Shown here: positions 38,047-46,011 of the stretch, piece by piece
Layout of the letters: each line of letters opens with the position of its first letter
Position numbering within the stretch: position 1 is the first letter of the stretch
The notes under the pieces: model-generated
What the model saw: only the letters and a program-made list of their open reading frames with translations
Database searches by the model: none
What the model was told of the DNA's origin: nothing
From: Amycolatopsis xylanica
GTDB lineage: Bacteria; Actinomycetota; Actinomycetes; Mycobacteriales; Pseudonocardiaceae
Reading direction: 5' to 3'
Length of the DNA: 64,000 nucleotides
NCBI RefSeq assembly: GCF_900107045.1
Contig: NZ_FNON01000005.1
Coordinates: 310,001-374,000 of the forward strand
Translations under genes and position numbers: made by a program

Positions 38047-39365
38047 GCGAGAAAACTGCTGAATGGACGCCGTGCGGCGCCGGGGCGAAGTTCGACGCCG
38101 ACGCCATCGACGCGGCCATCGCCGACATCGCGGCCGGGCGGCCCGTGGTCGTCGTCGATGACGAGGACCGCGAGAACGAGGGCGACCTGATCTTCGCCGC
38201 CGAGAAGGCGACACCCGAGCTGCTGGCGTTCATGGTGCGCTACACCTCGGGCTACGTTTGTGTCTCGCTCACGGAGAGCGAGGCCGACCGGCTCGATCTG
38301 CCGCCGATGTACCACACGAACCAGGACCAGCGCGGCACCGCGTACAGCGTCACGGTCGACGCGTCCGAGGGCATCACCACGGGCATCTCGGCGGCGGACC
38401 GCGCGCACACGATCCGGCTGCTGGCCGACCCGGAGGCCGGTCCGAAGGACTTCCGCCGTCCCGGGCACGTCGTCCCGTTGCGTGCCAAGGAGGGTGGCGT
38501 GCTGCGCCGCCCCGGGCACACCGAAGCGGCCGTCGACCTGGCCAGGCTCGCCGGGCTGCACCCGGCCGGCGTGCTCTGCGAGATCGTGTCGCAAAAGGAT
38601 GAAGGCGACATGGCGCGCCGCGACGAGCTCGAGGTGTTCGCCGCCGAGCACGACCTCCAGGTGATCACCATCGCCGACCTGATCGCCTACCGCAGGCGGA
38701 CCGAGAAGCAGGTCGAGCGGGTCGCCGAGGCCCGGATCCCGTTGGCGGCAGGCACTTTCCGCGCCGTCGGCTACGACAGCCTGCTCGACGGCATCGAGCA
38801 CATCGCGTTCGTCTACGGCGAGATCGGCAACGGCGAGGACATCCTCGTCCGCGTCCACTCCGAGTGCCTCACCGGCGACGTCTTCGGCTCGCTGCGCTGT
38901 GACTGCGGCCCGCAGCTCGACGCGGCGCTGCAGGCCGTGGCCGACGAAGGCCGCGGCGTCGTGCTGTACATCCGCGGCCACGAGGGCCGGGGCATCGGCC
39001 TGCTGCACAAGCTGCAGGCGTACCAGCTGCAGGACGCGGGCGCGGACACCGTCGACGCGAACCTGGCGCTCGGCGTGCCCGCCGACGCGCGTGACTACGG
39101 CACCGGCGCGCAGATCCTGTGCGACCTCGGCGTCCGGTCGATGCGGCTGCTGACCAACAACCCGACCAAGCGCGTCGGTCTCGAGGGCTACGGGCTGCGC
39201 GTGTCGGGCCGCGTCTCGCTGCCGATCTCGCCGAATCCGGAGAACCTGCGGTACCTGCGCACGAAGCGGGACCGGATGGGCCACGACCTGGCGCAGCTGG
39301 AACACTTCGACCAGGTCGGCGCGACCGAATTCGACGAGACGCGCACTGGCGGAGGAACCCTGTGA
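38043..39365 (+). CDS. ribBA: Bifunctional DHBP synthase / GTP cyclohydrolase II
   Basis: Provides both branches of the riboflavin pathway. Residues 20-215 are the dihydroxybutanone phosphate synthase domain (VVDDEDRENEGDLIFAAE, Mg ligands in the acidic loop). Residues 220-425 are GTP cyclohydrolase II with zinc cysteines in CLTGDVFGSLRCDCG and RGHEGRGIGL. The 440-residue length suits the fusion. GTGA overlap with ribC and ribH. Confidence 0.95.
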   Translation: MSEKTAEWTPCGAGAKFDADAIDAAIADIAAGRPVVVVDDEDRENEGDLIFAAEKATPELLAFMVRYTSGYVCVSLTESEADRLDLPPMYHTNQDQRGTAYSVTVDASEGITTGISAADRAHTIRLLADPEAGPKDFRRPGHVVPLRAKEGGVLRRPGHTEAAVDLARLAGLHPAGVLCEIVSQKDEGDMARRDELEVFAAEHDLQVITIADLIAYRRRTEKQVERVAEARIPLAAGTFRAVGYDSLLDGIEHIAFVYGEIGNGEDILVRVHSECLTGDVFGSLRCDCGPQLDAALQAVADEGRGVVLYIRGHEGRGIGLLHKLQAYQLQDAGADTVDANLALGVPADARDYGTGAQILCDLGVRSMRLLTNNPTKRVGLEGYGLRVSGRVSLPISPNPENLRYLRTKRDRMGHDLAQLEHFDQVGATEFDETRTGGGTL

Positions 39366-39868
39366 GTGGTGAAGGACGTCCCGAGGTCGAGCTCGACCTC
39401 AGCGACTGCCGCAACTTGAAGCTCGCCATCGTCTGCACGCGATGGCACGCGAAGATCACCGACGCGCTGCTGGACAACGCGCTGGCGGCCGCGCGGGAGG
39501 CGAAGCTCGAAGAGGAGCCGACCGTGGTCCGCTGCGCGGGCGCCGTCGAACTGCCCGTGGTCGCGCAGGCGCTGGCGCGCGACCACGACGCGGTCGTCGC
39601 GCTCGGCGTGGTCGTCCGCGGTGGCACCCCGCATTTCGAGTACGTGTGCGACGCGGTGACCGCCGGCCTGACCAGGGTCGCGCTCGACGAGAGCACGCCC
39701 GTCGGCAACGGCGTCCTCACCTGCGACACCGAAGAGCAGGCGCTCGACCGGTCCGGGCTGCCCGGCTCCAAGGAGAACAAGGGCCACGAGGCGACCGTGG
39801 CCGCGCTCGACACGGCGCACGTGCTGCGCAGCCTGCGTCAGCCGTGGACCGAAAAGGGTTTCGTGTGA
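39362..39868 (+). CDS. ribH: 6,7-dimethyl-8-ribityllumazine synthase
   Basis: Condenses the RibA-branch pyrimidine with dihydroxybutanone phosphate. The 168-residue product has the catalytic His in VVVRGGTPHFEYVCDAV, GAVELPVVAQAL, and NKGHEATVAAL. GTG at 39362 overlaps the ribBA stop, and its TGA overlaps the next GTG. Completes the riboflavin set in one operon. Confidence 0.94.
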   Translation: MSGEGRPEVELDLSDCRNLKLAIVCTRWHAKITDALLDNALAAAREAKLEEEPTVVRCAGAVELPVVAQALARDHDAVVALGVVVRGGTPHFEYVCDAVTAGLTRVALDESTPVGNGVLTCDTEEQALDRSGLPGSKENKGHEATVAALDTAHVLRSLRQPWTEKGFV

Positions 39869-40335
39869 GCGTGATGACCGCTTCGGAGCAGCAGGTCGTG
39901 TACCGCCCGCGCAAGGCACTGGTGATGTGCAGTGTGCTGGCGCTGGCCCTGCTGGCGGCGTTCACCACGGTCGGTGTGCTGCTGCGCGGTTCGAAGACGG
40001 GCGCGATCTTCCAGGCGTCCGACCAGGCCGCGATGATCGGCATCGGGATCCTGCTGGCGGCGGGCGCGATGCTGTTCGCCATGCCGCGTGTGCGGGCCGA
40101 CGCCGAGGGCATCGAGGTCCGCAATGTGTTGCTGACCAAGCGTTTCCACTGGCACGAGGTGCTTTCGGTCAGTTTCCCGGACGGCGCTTCCTGGGCCAGG
40201 CTGGAACTGCCAGAGGACGAGTACTACTCGGTCATGGCGGTGCAGTCGGTGGACAGGTTGCATGCGGTCGAGGCCGTGCGGGCGCTGCGGAAACTGCACC
40301 GTGAGGCTTGGGAAGGCCACACCGGCACGATGTAG
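39865..40335 (+). CDS. Two-helix membrane PH-like protein of the rib operon
   Basis: A 156-residue protein with two membrane helices (about 19-40 and 52-70) and a C-terminal bacterial PH-like domain (RVRADAEGIEVRNVLLTKR, FHWHEVLSVSFPD). Homologues follow ribH in many actinobacteria; function unknown. GTG at 39865 in an overlap with the ribH stop. Its layout parallels the PH-like gene in the pyr operon, but the two are not obviously related in sequence. Confidence 0.8.
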   Translation: MSVMTASEQQVVYRPRKALVMCSVLALALLAAFTTVGVLLRGSKTGAIFQASDQAAMIGIGILLAAGAMLFAMPRVRADAEGIEVRNVLLTKRFHWHEVLSVSFPDGASWARLELPEDEYYSVMAVQSVDRLHAVEAVRALRKLHREAWEGHTGTM

Positions 40336-40388
40336 CGGTCGTACTTTGGACCGATCTGCGCCGCGCCGGGTTCTCGTACCATCAGCGC

Positions 40389-41516
40389 GTGACCGACCTG
40401 CTCCGCTCGACCTGGCACGAGCCGCGGCCGCCCGGCGCGCCGCGATGGCCGCGGCGCGACTGGGTGCTCGTGGCCGTGCTACTGGCGGCCACGGTGCTCG
40501 AAGGCCTGCTCCGGCCGGACCTGCCGTGGCGGGTGCTGTCCGTGGTCGTCGTCGCGGCGCTGGTGCCGACCTTGCTGTGGCGGCGGACCCAGCCGCTGCT
40601 GATGCTCGTGCTCGTGTTCGGCGCCTCGGCGGTGATCGAGGTGCTGACCGACGGCGTGGCGCCGGCGTCCTACGCGATGGCGTATCTGCTGATTCTGCCG
40701 TATTCGCTGGTCAGGTGGGGATCGGGCCGCGAGATCGTGCTCGGCGCCGCGGTGGTGTCCGGCAAGCTCGCGCTCACGGGCTTCCTGGGCCACACCAGCG
40801 CGGGCGACCTGTTCGGCGGCGTGGTCGTGCTGTTCGCGAGCTTCGCGCTCGCCGCCGCGTTCCGCTATCGGGCGGGCGCGCGCCGGCGGGAGTTCGACCA
40901 GATCAAGCTGCTGGAGCGGGAACGGCTCGCGCGGGATCTGCACGACACGGTCGCCCATCACGTGTCGGCGATGGCGATCCGCGCGCAGGCGGGTCTCGCG
41001 ATCATGGAGTCGCGCCCGGAAGCCGCGGCCGAGGCGTTGCGCCTGATCGAGGCGGAGGCGGCGGCCGCGCTCGACGAGATGCGCGCCATGGTCCACGTGC
41101 TGCGCCGCGATCAGCCCGCCGAGCTGGCGCCCGGCCAGGGGCTCGCCGATCTCCCGAAACTCGCGAGCACGAGCAGGCCGGCGGTCGACGTGGTCATCTC
41201 GGCCGAGATCGGCGACGTGTCGCCGTCGGTCGGGAGCGCGCTCTACCGCCTGGCCCAGGAATCGGTCACCAACGCGCGCAAGCACGCCCGGCACGCCACG
41301 CGGATCGAGGTCACGGTCGCCGCCGATGACACCGCGGTCCATTTGCGCGTCAGCGACGACGGCGACGGCGGCCCCGCCCGGACGGCGCCCGGCTACGGCC
41401 TGCTCGGCATGATCGAGCGCGCGGACCTGCTCGGCGGTTCGTGCGAGGCGGGCCCGGAGCCCGGACGGGGCTGGACCGTGCGCGCGAGCCTGCCGCGCGC
41501 CGGTGCGCCGGCATGA
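40389..41516 (+). CDS. Sensor histidine kinase, NarL/HisKA_3 family
   Basis: A 375-residue membrane kinase. Five or six hydrophobic segments fill residues 24-158, with no large extracellular domain, so it may sense within the membrane. The phosphoacceptor is His185 in ARDLHDTVAHHVSAM; the ATP-binding domain has QESVTNARKHARHA and DDGDGG. GTG at 40389 follows 53 bases after the PH-like gene. It overlaps its response regulator by 4 bases (ATGA). Signal unknown. Confidence 0.88.
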   Translation: MTDLLRSTWHEPRPPGAPRWPRRDWVLVAVLLAATVLEGLLRPDLPWRVLSVVVVAALVPTLLWRRTQPLLMLVLVFGASAVIEVLTDGVAPASYAMAYLLILPYSLVRWGSGREIVLGAAVVSGKLALTGFLGHTSAGDLFGGVVVLFASFALAAAFRYRAGARRREFDQIKLLERERLARDLHDTVAHHVSAMAIRAQAGLAIMESRPEAAAEALRLIEAEAAAALDEMRAMVHVLRRDQPAELAPGQGLADLPKLASTSRPAVDVVISAEIGDVSPSVGSALYRLAQESVTNARKHARHATRIEVTVAADDTAVHLRVSDDGDGGPARTAPGYGLLGMIERADLLGGSCEAGPEPGRGWTVRASLPRAGAPA

Positions 41517-42166
41517 CCGTCCGGGTGATCGTCGCCGACGATCAGGAGATCGTGCGCACCGGGCTCACCATGATGCTCGACGCCCAGCCCGGGATCGAGG
41601 TCATCGGCCAGGCCGAGGACGGGCGCCAGGCCGTCGACCTCGCCGGTCGCCTGCGGCCGGACGTGTGCCTGTTCGACATCCGGATGCCGGTGCTGGACGG
41701 CATCGAAGCGACCCGCCTCCTGGCCGGTCCGGAGATCGCCGACCCTCTGGCCGTCGTCGTCATCACGACTTTCGATCTCGACGAGTACGTTTACGCCGCG
41801 CTTCGGGCGGGTGCTCGCGGGTTCCTTCTCAAGAACGCGGGCACGCAGCTGCTTTCGCAAGCCGTCCATGCCGCGGCGGCGGGTGATGCGCTTATCGCGC
41901 CTAGTGTCACCGCGCGGTTGTTAAACGCCTTCGCCAGCAGTGGGCGTGCTAAGCCGAAGCAACCCGTCGAACCGCTGACCGAGCGGGAAGAGCAGGTGCT
42001 GCGCACGGTCGCTCGCGGGCGGACCAACGCGGAGATCGCGGCCGAGCTGTACATCACGCTCAGCACGGTCAAGACGCACGTCGCCAGCCTGATGGCGAAG
42101 CTCGGCGCGCGCAACCGCGTCGAGATCGTCATGTGGGCCTACGAAACCGGCCGCGCCGGGTCGTGA
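41513..42166 (+). CDS. Response regulator, NarL/LuxR family
   Basis: Partner of the upstream kinase. The 217-residue product has a receiver domain with acidic pair ADD at residues 8-10, phosphoacceptor Asp55 in CLFDIRMPVLDG and the conserved Lys in GFLLKNAG. A LuxR-type helix-turn-helix lies at about 150-205 (LTEREEQVLRTVARGRTNA, LSTVKTHVASLMAKLGARNR). Its stop codon lies within the left arm of a large intergenic palindrome. Confidence 0.9.
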   Translation: MTVRVIVADDQEIVRTGLTMMLDAQPGIEVIGQAEDGRQAVDLAGRLRPDVCLFDIRMPVLDGIEATRLLAGPEIADPLAVVVITTFDLDEYVYAALRAGARGFLLKNAGTQLLSQAVHAAAAGDALIAPSVTARLLNAFASSGRAKPKQPVEPLTEREEQVLRTVARGRTNAEIAAELYITLSTVKTHVASLMAKLGARNRVEIVMWAYETGRAGS

Positions 42167-42268
42167 GTGTTCCGGGCTCAGCCACCCTTGGCACGTGACA
42201 AGGGGCGCCCTTGCGACGCTCTGGGTGACAAGGGCCGCCCTTGTCACCCGGCCTCAACACTCACGACC
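42159..42268. repeat. Nested palindrome after the response regulator
   Basis: Outer arms GGTCGTGAGTGTT (42159-42171) and AACACTCACGACC (42256-42268) enclose 84 bases. Inside, GGGTGACAAGGGC/GCCCTTGTCACCC (42223-42235 with 42237-42249) forms a second hairpin, and CAAGGGGCGCCCTTG near 42199-42213 is a degenerate third. The left arm includes the response regulator stop codon. Confidence 0.7.
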
Positions 42269-42403
42269 CCCTCTCGGCCGAAAGTACGAGGGGGTGGCCG
42301 TGCTTCCGGCTTGCCGGGGCGGGGGCCGTTTTCCCGATGAGTCCAGGGCATCGCGTCGCCAGGATTGAGCCCACCAAAGCAGGACGGACGAAGGGCTCTT
42401 CCG

Positions 42404-43069
42404 GTGGCGACGAGAACCGCGGCGGCGAAGAAGAAGTCGGATTGGCGCATCCTCACGGGTTTGCTGCTGCTGTGCGCTTTCCCTATCGTGGCGGGCTCGA
42501 CGCGCGTGGCGGAACTGTCGAGCAGCGCGCCGGTCACGCCGGAGAACGCCCGCTTCTTCGCGGTGCCGTTGCCGGTGATCGTGCACATCGTCGCGGCCAG
42601 TCTTTATTGCGTGGTGGGCGCTTTCCAGTTCGCGCCCGGGTTGCGCCGCCGCAGGCTGGGCCTGCACCGCGTCTCCGGGCGCGCGCTGGTTCCGCTGGGG
42701 CTGGCCGCGGCGCTCTCCGGGCTGTGGATGACGTTCTTCTACCCGTCGCCGCCGGGTGACGGGGCGCTGCTGTTCGCGTTCCGGATCTTCTTCGGTTCGG
42801 GGATGGTCGTCGCGCTCGTGCTCGGTACCGTCGCGGTGCTGCGGCGGGACATCCGGCGCCACCGCGGGTGGATGATCCGCGGTTACGCGATCGGGATGGG
42901 CGCGGGCACGCAGGTCTTCACGCACCTGCCTTGGGCCGTGGCGTTCGGGGCGCCGGGGGAGTTCACCCACGCGTTGCTTATGGCCGCGGGCTGGGTGATC
43001 AACCTCGCCGTGGCCGAGTGGGTCATCGGCCGGACCGCCAGACCGGCGGCCCTAGCGAGCCACGGGTGA
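42404..43069 (+). CDS. DUF2306 membrane protein
   Basis: A 221-residue protein with about six membrane segments. It resembles the DUF2306 family: VHIVAASLYCVVGAFQFAPGLR, LHRVSGRALVPLGL, RDIRRHRGWMIRGYAIGMGAG, with conserved histidines on the membrane faces that suggest a haem- or metal-linked role, unproven. GTG at 42404 with GAAGGG upstream is preferred over TTG at 42365. It converges with the glycosyltransferase gene, overlapping its end by 18 bases. Confidence 0.75.
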   Translation: MATRTAAAKKKSDWRILTGLLLLCAFPIVAGSTRVAELSSSAPVTPENARFFAVPLPVIVHIVAASLYCVVGAFQFAPGLRRRRLGLHRVSGRALVPLGLAAALSGLWMTFFYPSPPGDGALLFAFRIFFGSGMVVALVLGTVAVLRRDIRRHRGWMIRGYAIGMGAGTQVFTHLPWAVAFGAPGEFTHALLMAAGWVINLAVAEWVIGRTARPAALASHG

Positions 43070-44170
43070 TCGTTCCCGGCCTCCGTCGAAGAACACGTCG
43101 GTCCACGGTTCGCACAGCGCGCGATATCGTTCGGCTTCCGGCTCGCCGCGCAGCCGGGCGAGCAACGCGACGATCAGCGCGTCGAGGTGCCTGCCTGCCG
43201 GGTCGACCGCGCTGGTGGCGACCAGTTTCTCGTCGCCGCGCAGGCGTACCGCCCCGAGCAGGTCCCGGGTGGTGAGCACGCCGTTGTGCAGTTCGGCCAT
43301 GAGGCGGAAGTAGGTCCCGTCCGGGCTGCCCAGCCGGTCCAGTTCGGCGCAGTAGCGGTCGAGGGTGCGCCAGTCCCGCAGCGCGGCGAGGCCTTGGCAG
43401 GCGGTGCCCAGCGCGAGCCGGTACAGCTCCGCCGTGCTGAGCAGTTCGCCCGTCCGCCGGCTGTCGCTGGGCAGGTCTCGCAGTGTTTCGCAGAGCGACA
43501 CGATCTGGTCGCGATCGAACACCGGCAGGCCGTCGCGAAGCGTGTAGTACCACCAACGGGGGTTGTCCGGGTCGTGGGCGCGGGCGAGGTCGAGCAACCG
43601 CAGGTTGCGGTGCAGTTTGTCCTTGGCTCTCGCGACCTCCGGGTGGTAGCCGTCGTGCTGGAACTCGACGCCCAGGCGGGCGAGTTCGACGCGGACGTCG
43701 TCCTCGCCCTCGACGACGGGGTACTCGTGGACCGGGCCCCGATACCGGATCGAGCTTTCGGCGTGGAAGACGCGGGGGACTCCTTCTTCCGCGACGCCGC
43801 GGTCGACGTCGAAGATCGTCGGAGTGAGCACGAGGCGGGCGAGGTTCGACGCGCCGGACCATGCGGACAACCGGGTCTTCAATTCCTCCGCCGCTCGCTC
43901 GCTGAGCCATTCGTCCGCGTCGAGAAAGACGATCCAGCCGGTCGAGACGTGGTCGATGGCGAAATTGCGGGCGGCGCCGAAGGAATCGGACCACGGAAAA
44001 TGGACAAGCCGGGCATCGGGGTGGTTTTCCGCGATAGTCGTGGTTTCATCCGCCGAGCCGGTGTCCACGACCAGTATCTCGAAGTCATGACCGGTGATAC
44101 TGGCCAGGCAGCGCGCGATGCAGCGTTCTTCGTTCTTGGCCAGCACGACGATCGAAATCTTGTCAGGCAT
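43052..44170 (-). CDS. Family 2 glycosyltransferase, SunS-like with helical C-terminus
   Basis: The 372-residue product starts with a GT2 GT-A domain (ISIVVLAKNEERCIARCL, VVDTGSADETTTIA, nucleotide-sugar motif FLDADEW) and has a helical, TPR-like C-terminal half (VARAKDKLHRNLRLLDLA, WWYYTLRDGLPVFD). This architecture is shared with SunS-type enzymes that glycosylate Cys or Ser on peptides, but also with other GT2 proteins. It lies 57 bases after a gene for a five-cysteine exported peptide, so that peptide is the obvious candidate acceptor. Confidence 0.75.
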   Translation of the reverse strand: MPDKISIVVLAKNEERCIARCLASITGHDFEILVVDTGSADETTTIAENHPDARLVHFPWSDSFGAARNFAIDHVSTGWIVFLDADEWLSERAAEELKTRLSAWSGASNLARLVLTPTIFDVDRGVAEEGVPRVFHAESSIRYRGPVHEYPVVEGEDDVRVELARLGVEFQHDGYHPEVARAKDKLHRNLRLLDLARAHDPDNPRWWYYTLRDGLPVFDRDQIVSLCETLRDLPSDSRRTGELLSTAELYRLALGTACQGLAALRDWRTLDRYCAELDRLGSPDGTYFRLMAELHNGVLTTRDLLGAVRLRGDEKLVATSAVDPAGRHLDALIVALLARLRGEPEAERYRALCEPWTDVFFDGGRERSPVAR

Positions 44171-44190
44171 GGTGATTCCCGTTCCACTGT

Positions 44191-44221
44191 GCGGGTGCCC
44201 GCCGAGGGGGCGGGCACCCGC
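44191..44221 (-). terminator. Hairpin between peptide gene and glycosyltransferase gene
   Basis: Perfect 13-base GC-rich arms (44191-44203 and 44209-44221) with a 5-base loop, placed in the 57-base gap. No T-tract. It could act as a partial terminator or mRNA 3'-end stabiliser that makes the peptide more abundant than the enzyme. Confidence 0.55.
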
Positions 44222-44227
44222 GTCCGG

Positions 44228-44635
44228 TCAGTGTCCGCAAGCCTCCGGCTGGCCGATGTAGTACCAGTTGTTGCAGGTCCACGAATAGTGGTCGAAGACG
44301 TGGCAGCGGACGGTGCCGTTGTTGGCGGTGTAGGAGCGCAGGTAGTCGAAGCGCTGGATGTCCCCCAAGGGCCAGGAGCAGTGCTTGACGTGACTCTCCG
44401 CGCGGTAGTCGGGCGTCCAGCAGTCGTCCTGCGTGGTGGCGGGGCCTGCGCTCGCGGAGCCTGCCGAAAGCGCGAAGAACGAGCCGACGGCGAAAAGGGT
44501 GGCGCCCAGCGCGCCCACCTTTTCCCGAATTCGGCGACGGCCGCCGACCGTACCAATGGTCGCGGTGGTCTTTCCTTCAGAAGTGGTGAGTTCTGCTTCT
44601 AGTCCTTCAAGAAAGGCGGTGCGTTGTGAGTCCAT
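44228..44635 (-). CDS. Exported five-cysteine peptide, possible modified-peptide precursor
   Basis: A 135-residue protein that I do not recognise by name. Residues 1-40 are polar; 41-63 form a signal-like helix ending SASA, so the mature part would be about 70 residues. The mature part has five cysteines (72, 86, 111, 121, 133) and many aromatic residues (WTPDYR, FDYLRSY, HYSWTCNNWYY). ATG at 44635 has GGAGG 8 bases upstream; TTG at 44650 is the alternative. A secreted structural protein is also possible. Confidence 0.65.
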   Translation of the reverse strand: MDSQRTAFLEGLEAELTTSEGKTTATIGTVGGRRRIREKVGALGATLFAVGSFFALSAGSASAGPATTQDDCWTPDYRAESHVKHCSWPLGDIQRFDYLRSYTANNGTVRCHVFDHYSWTCNNWYYIGQPEACGH

Positions 44636-44785
44636 AGTGGATTCCTCCAAGTTGGCTTGGAATTGATTTCGACTGGCTCAAATTAAGGTCGAAAAAGAAA
44701 GGTTGGCAAGGTGTTTCAAGACAGGGTGAAATCGGTCAGGATTCCCCGCTAGAATTTCTGCCGGTTTAGGTGCAATGTCGGGTTG

Positions 44786-46006
44786 TCAGAGGCAGACCGG
44801 CAAGGATGTCAAGCCCCGCAGCGTCGCGTCCGGCCGGTACACGGGCGCCGGCGCTGCGTCGTCCAGCCGTATGCCGGGGAACCTGCGCAGCAGTGACGCC
44901 AGCGCGATCCGCGCCTCGGTCCTCGCCAGCTGTGCGCCGAAACAGGCATGAATGCCGCCGCCGAAGCTCAGCACACCGCCCAGTGGCCTTCGCAGGTCCA
45001 GCAGGTCCGGGTCGGTGAAGCGCCGCGGATCGCGGTTGGCCGCGCCGAGTACCGGGTAGACGAGCGAACCCTTTTCGATGCGTCGGCCGCCGATCTCGAG
45101 GTCGTGCGCGGCCAGTTGAGGAGTGGAGAGCGGCACCGGCCCTTCGAAGCGCAGCAGTTCCTCGGCGGCGGTCTCGATCAAGGACAGGTCTTCACGCAGC
45201 AGCGCGAGCTGGTGCGGGTTCCGCAACAGGGCGTGCACGGCGTTGCCGATGTAGTGGACCGTGGTCTCGGTGCCCGCGATGAGCAGGATCAGGATCTGCA
45301 GGGTGAGTTCATCGTTGGTCAGTCCTCCCGTGGTGTCCGTGACGGCGAGCAGATCGGACAGCAGATCCGGGCGTGGCTCCTTGCGCCGCTGCTCGATCAG
45401 CTCGTCGAGGTAGTCGCTGAACGCCGCTGTGGCGGCGGCCGCTCTGCGCGCGATACCGACGGGGTCCGCGCTCGGCAGCGAATTGCCGATGATGGGCGTG
45501 ATGTCGACAACCCACTCGTGCAGGGTTTCCCTCGCCGAGGCGGGCACCCCGACCAGTTCCATGATCACGGCGGTCGGGATGGGGTAGCAGAAGTCGGTGA
45601 GCAGATCGGCGTGCGGCGTCAGCCGGTCCAGCCGGTCGTCGACCAGCGACTGTATTCGCGGCCTGAGCGCCTCGATGGTCGGCTGCGTGAACGCTTTGCC
45701 GACCAAGGCGCGCAGCCGGGTGTGGTCCGGTGGGTTGGCAAAGGGCAACGAGGTGGCTAGCTTCCTTTCGAACGTCGCCAGCTGGGCGCGAACGTCGTCG
45801 GGCACCTGCCCCAGTAGGACGCTGCCGACCGGCGGCCGGATCAGCCGGGGATCGCGGAGGATCGCCTGGACGTCGGCGTGCCGGGTGCAGACCCAGCCGC
45901 CCAGTGACGCTTCGAAATGGACCGGTGAGTTCTCGCGCAGCTCACGGTAGAAGGGGTAGGGGTCTTGGACGAAGGCGGGATCCGTCGGATCGAAGCGAAG
46001 GGCCAT
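44786..46006 (-). CDS. Cytochrome P450
   Basis: A 406-residue soluble P450 of the bacterial CYP class. I-helix oxygen-binding motif AGTETT (244-249), K-helix ELLR (283-286), and haem loop FGGGIHACFG with the ligand Cys355. The substrate is unknown. ATG at 46006 lies only 5 bases from the start of the divergent LuxR-family regulator. On its own strand it precedes the five-cysteine peptide gene by 150 AT-richer bases, which probably contain the peptide promoter. Confidence 0.9.
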   Translation of the reverse strand: MALRFDPTDPAFVQDPYPFYRELRENSPVHFEASLGGWVCTRHADVQAILRDPRLIRPPVGSVLLGQVPDDVRAQLATFERKLATSLPFANPPDHTRLRALVGKAFTQPTIEALRPRIQSLVDDRLDRLTPHADLLTDFCYPIPTAVIMELVGVPASARETLHEWVVDITPIIGNSLPSADPVGIARRAAAATAAFSDYLDELIEQRRKEPRPDLLSDLLAVTDTTGGLTNDELTLQILILLIAGTETTVHYIGNAVHALLRNPHQLALLREDLSLIETAAEELLRFEGPVPLSTPQLAAHDLEIGGRRIEKGSLVYPVLGAANRDPRRFTDPDLLDLRRPLGGVLSFGGGIHACFGAQLARTEARIALASLLRRFPGIRLDDAAPAPVYRPDATLRGLTSLPVCL

Positions 46007-46011
46007 AAGGG

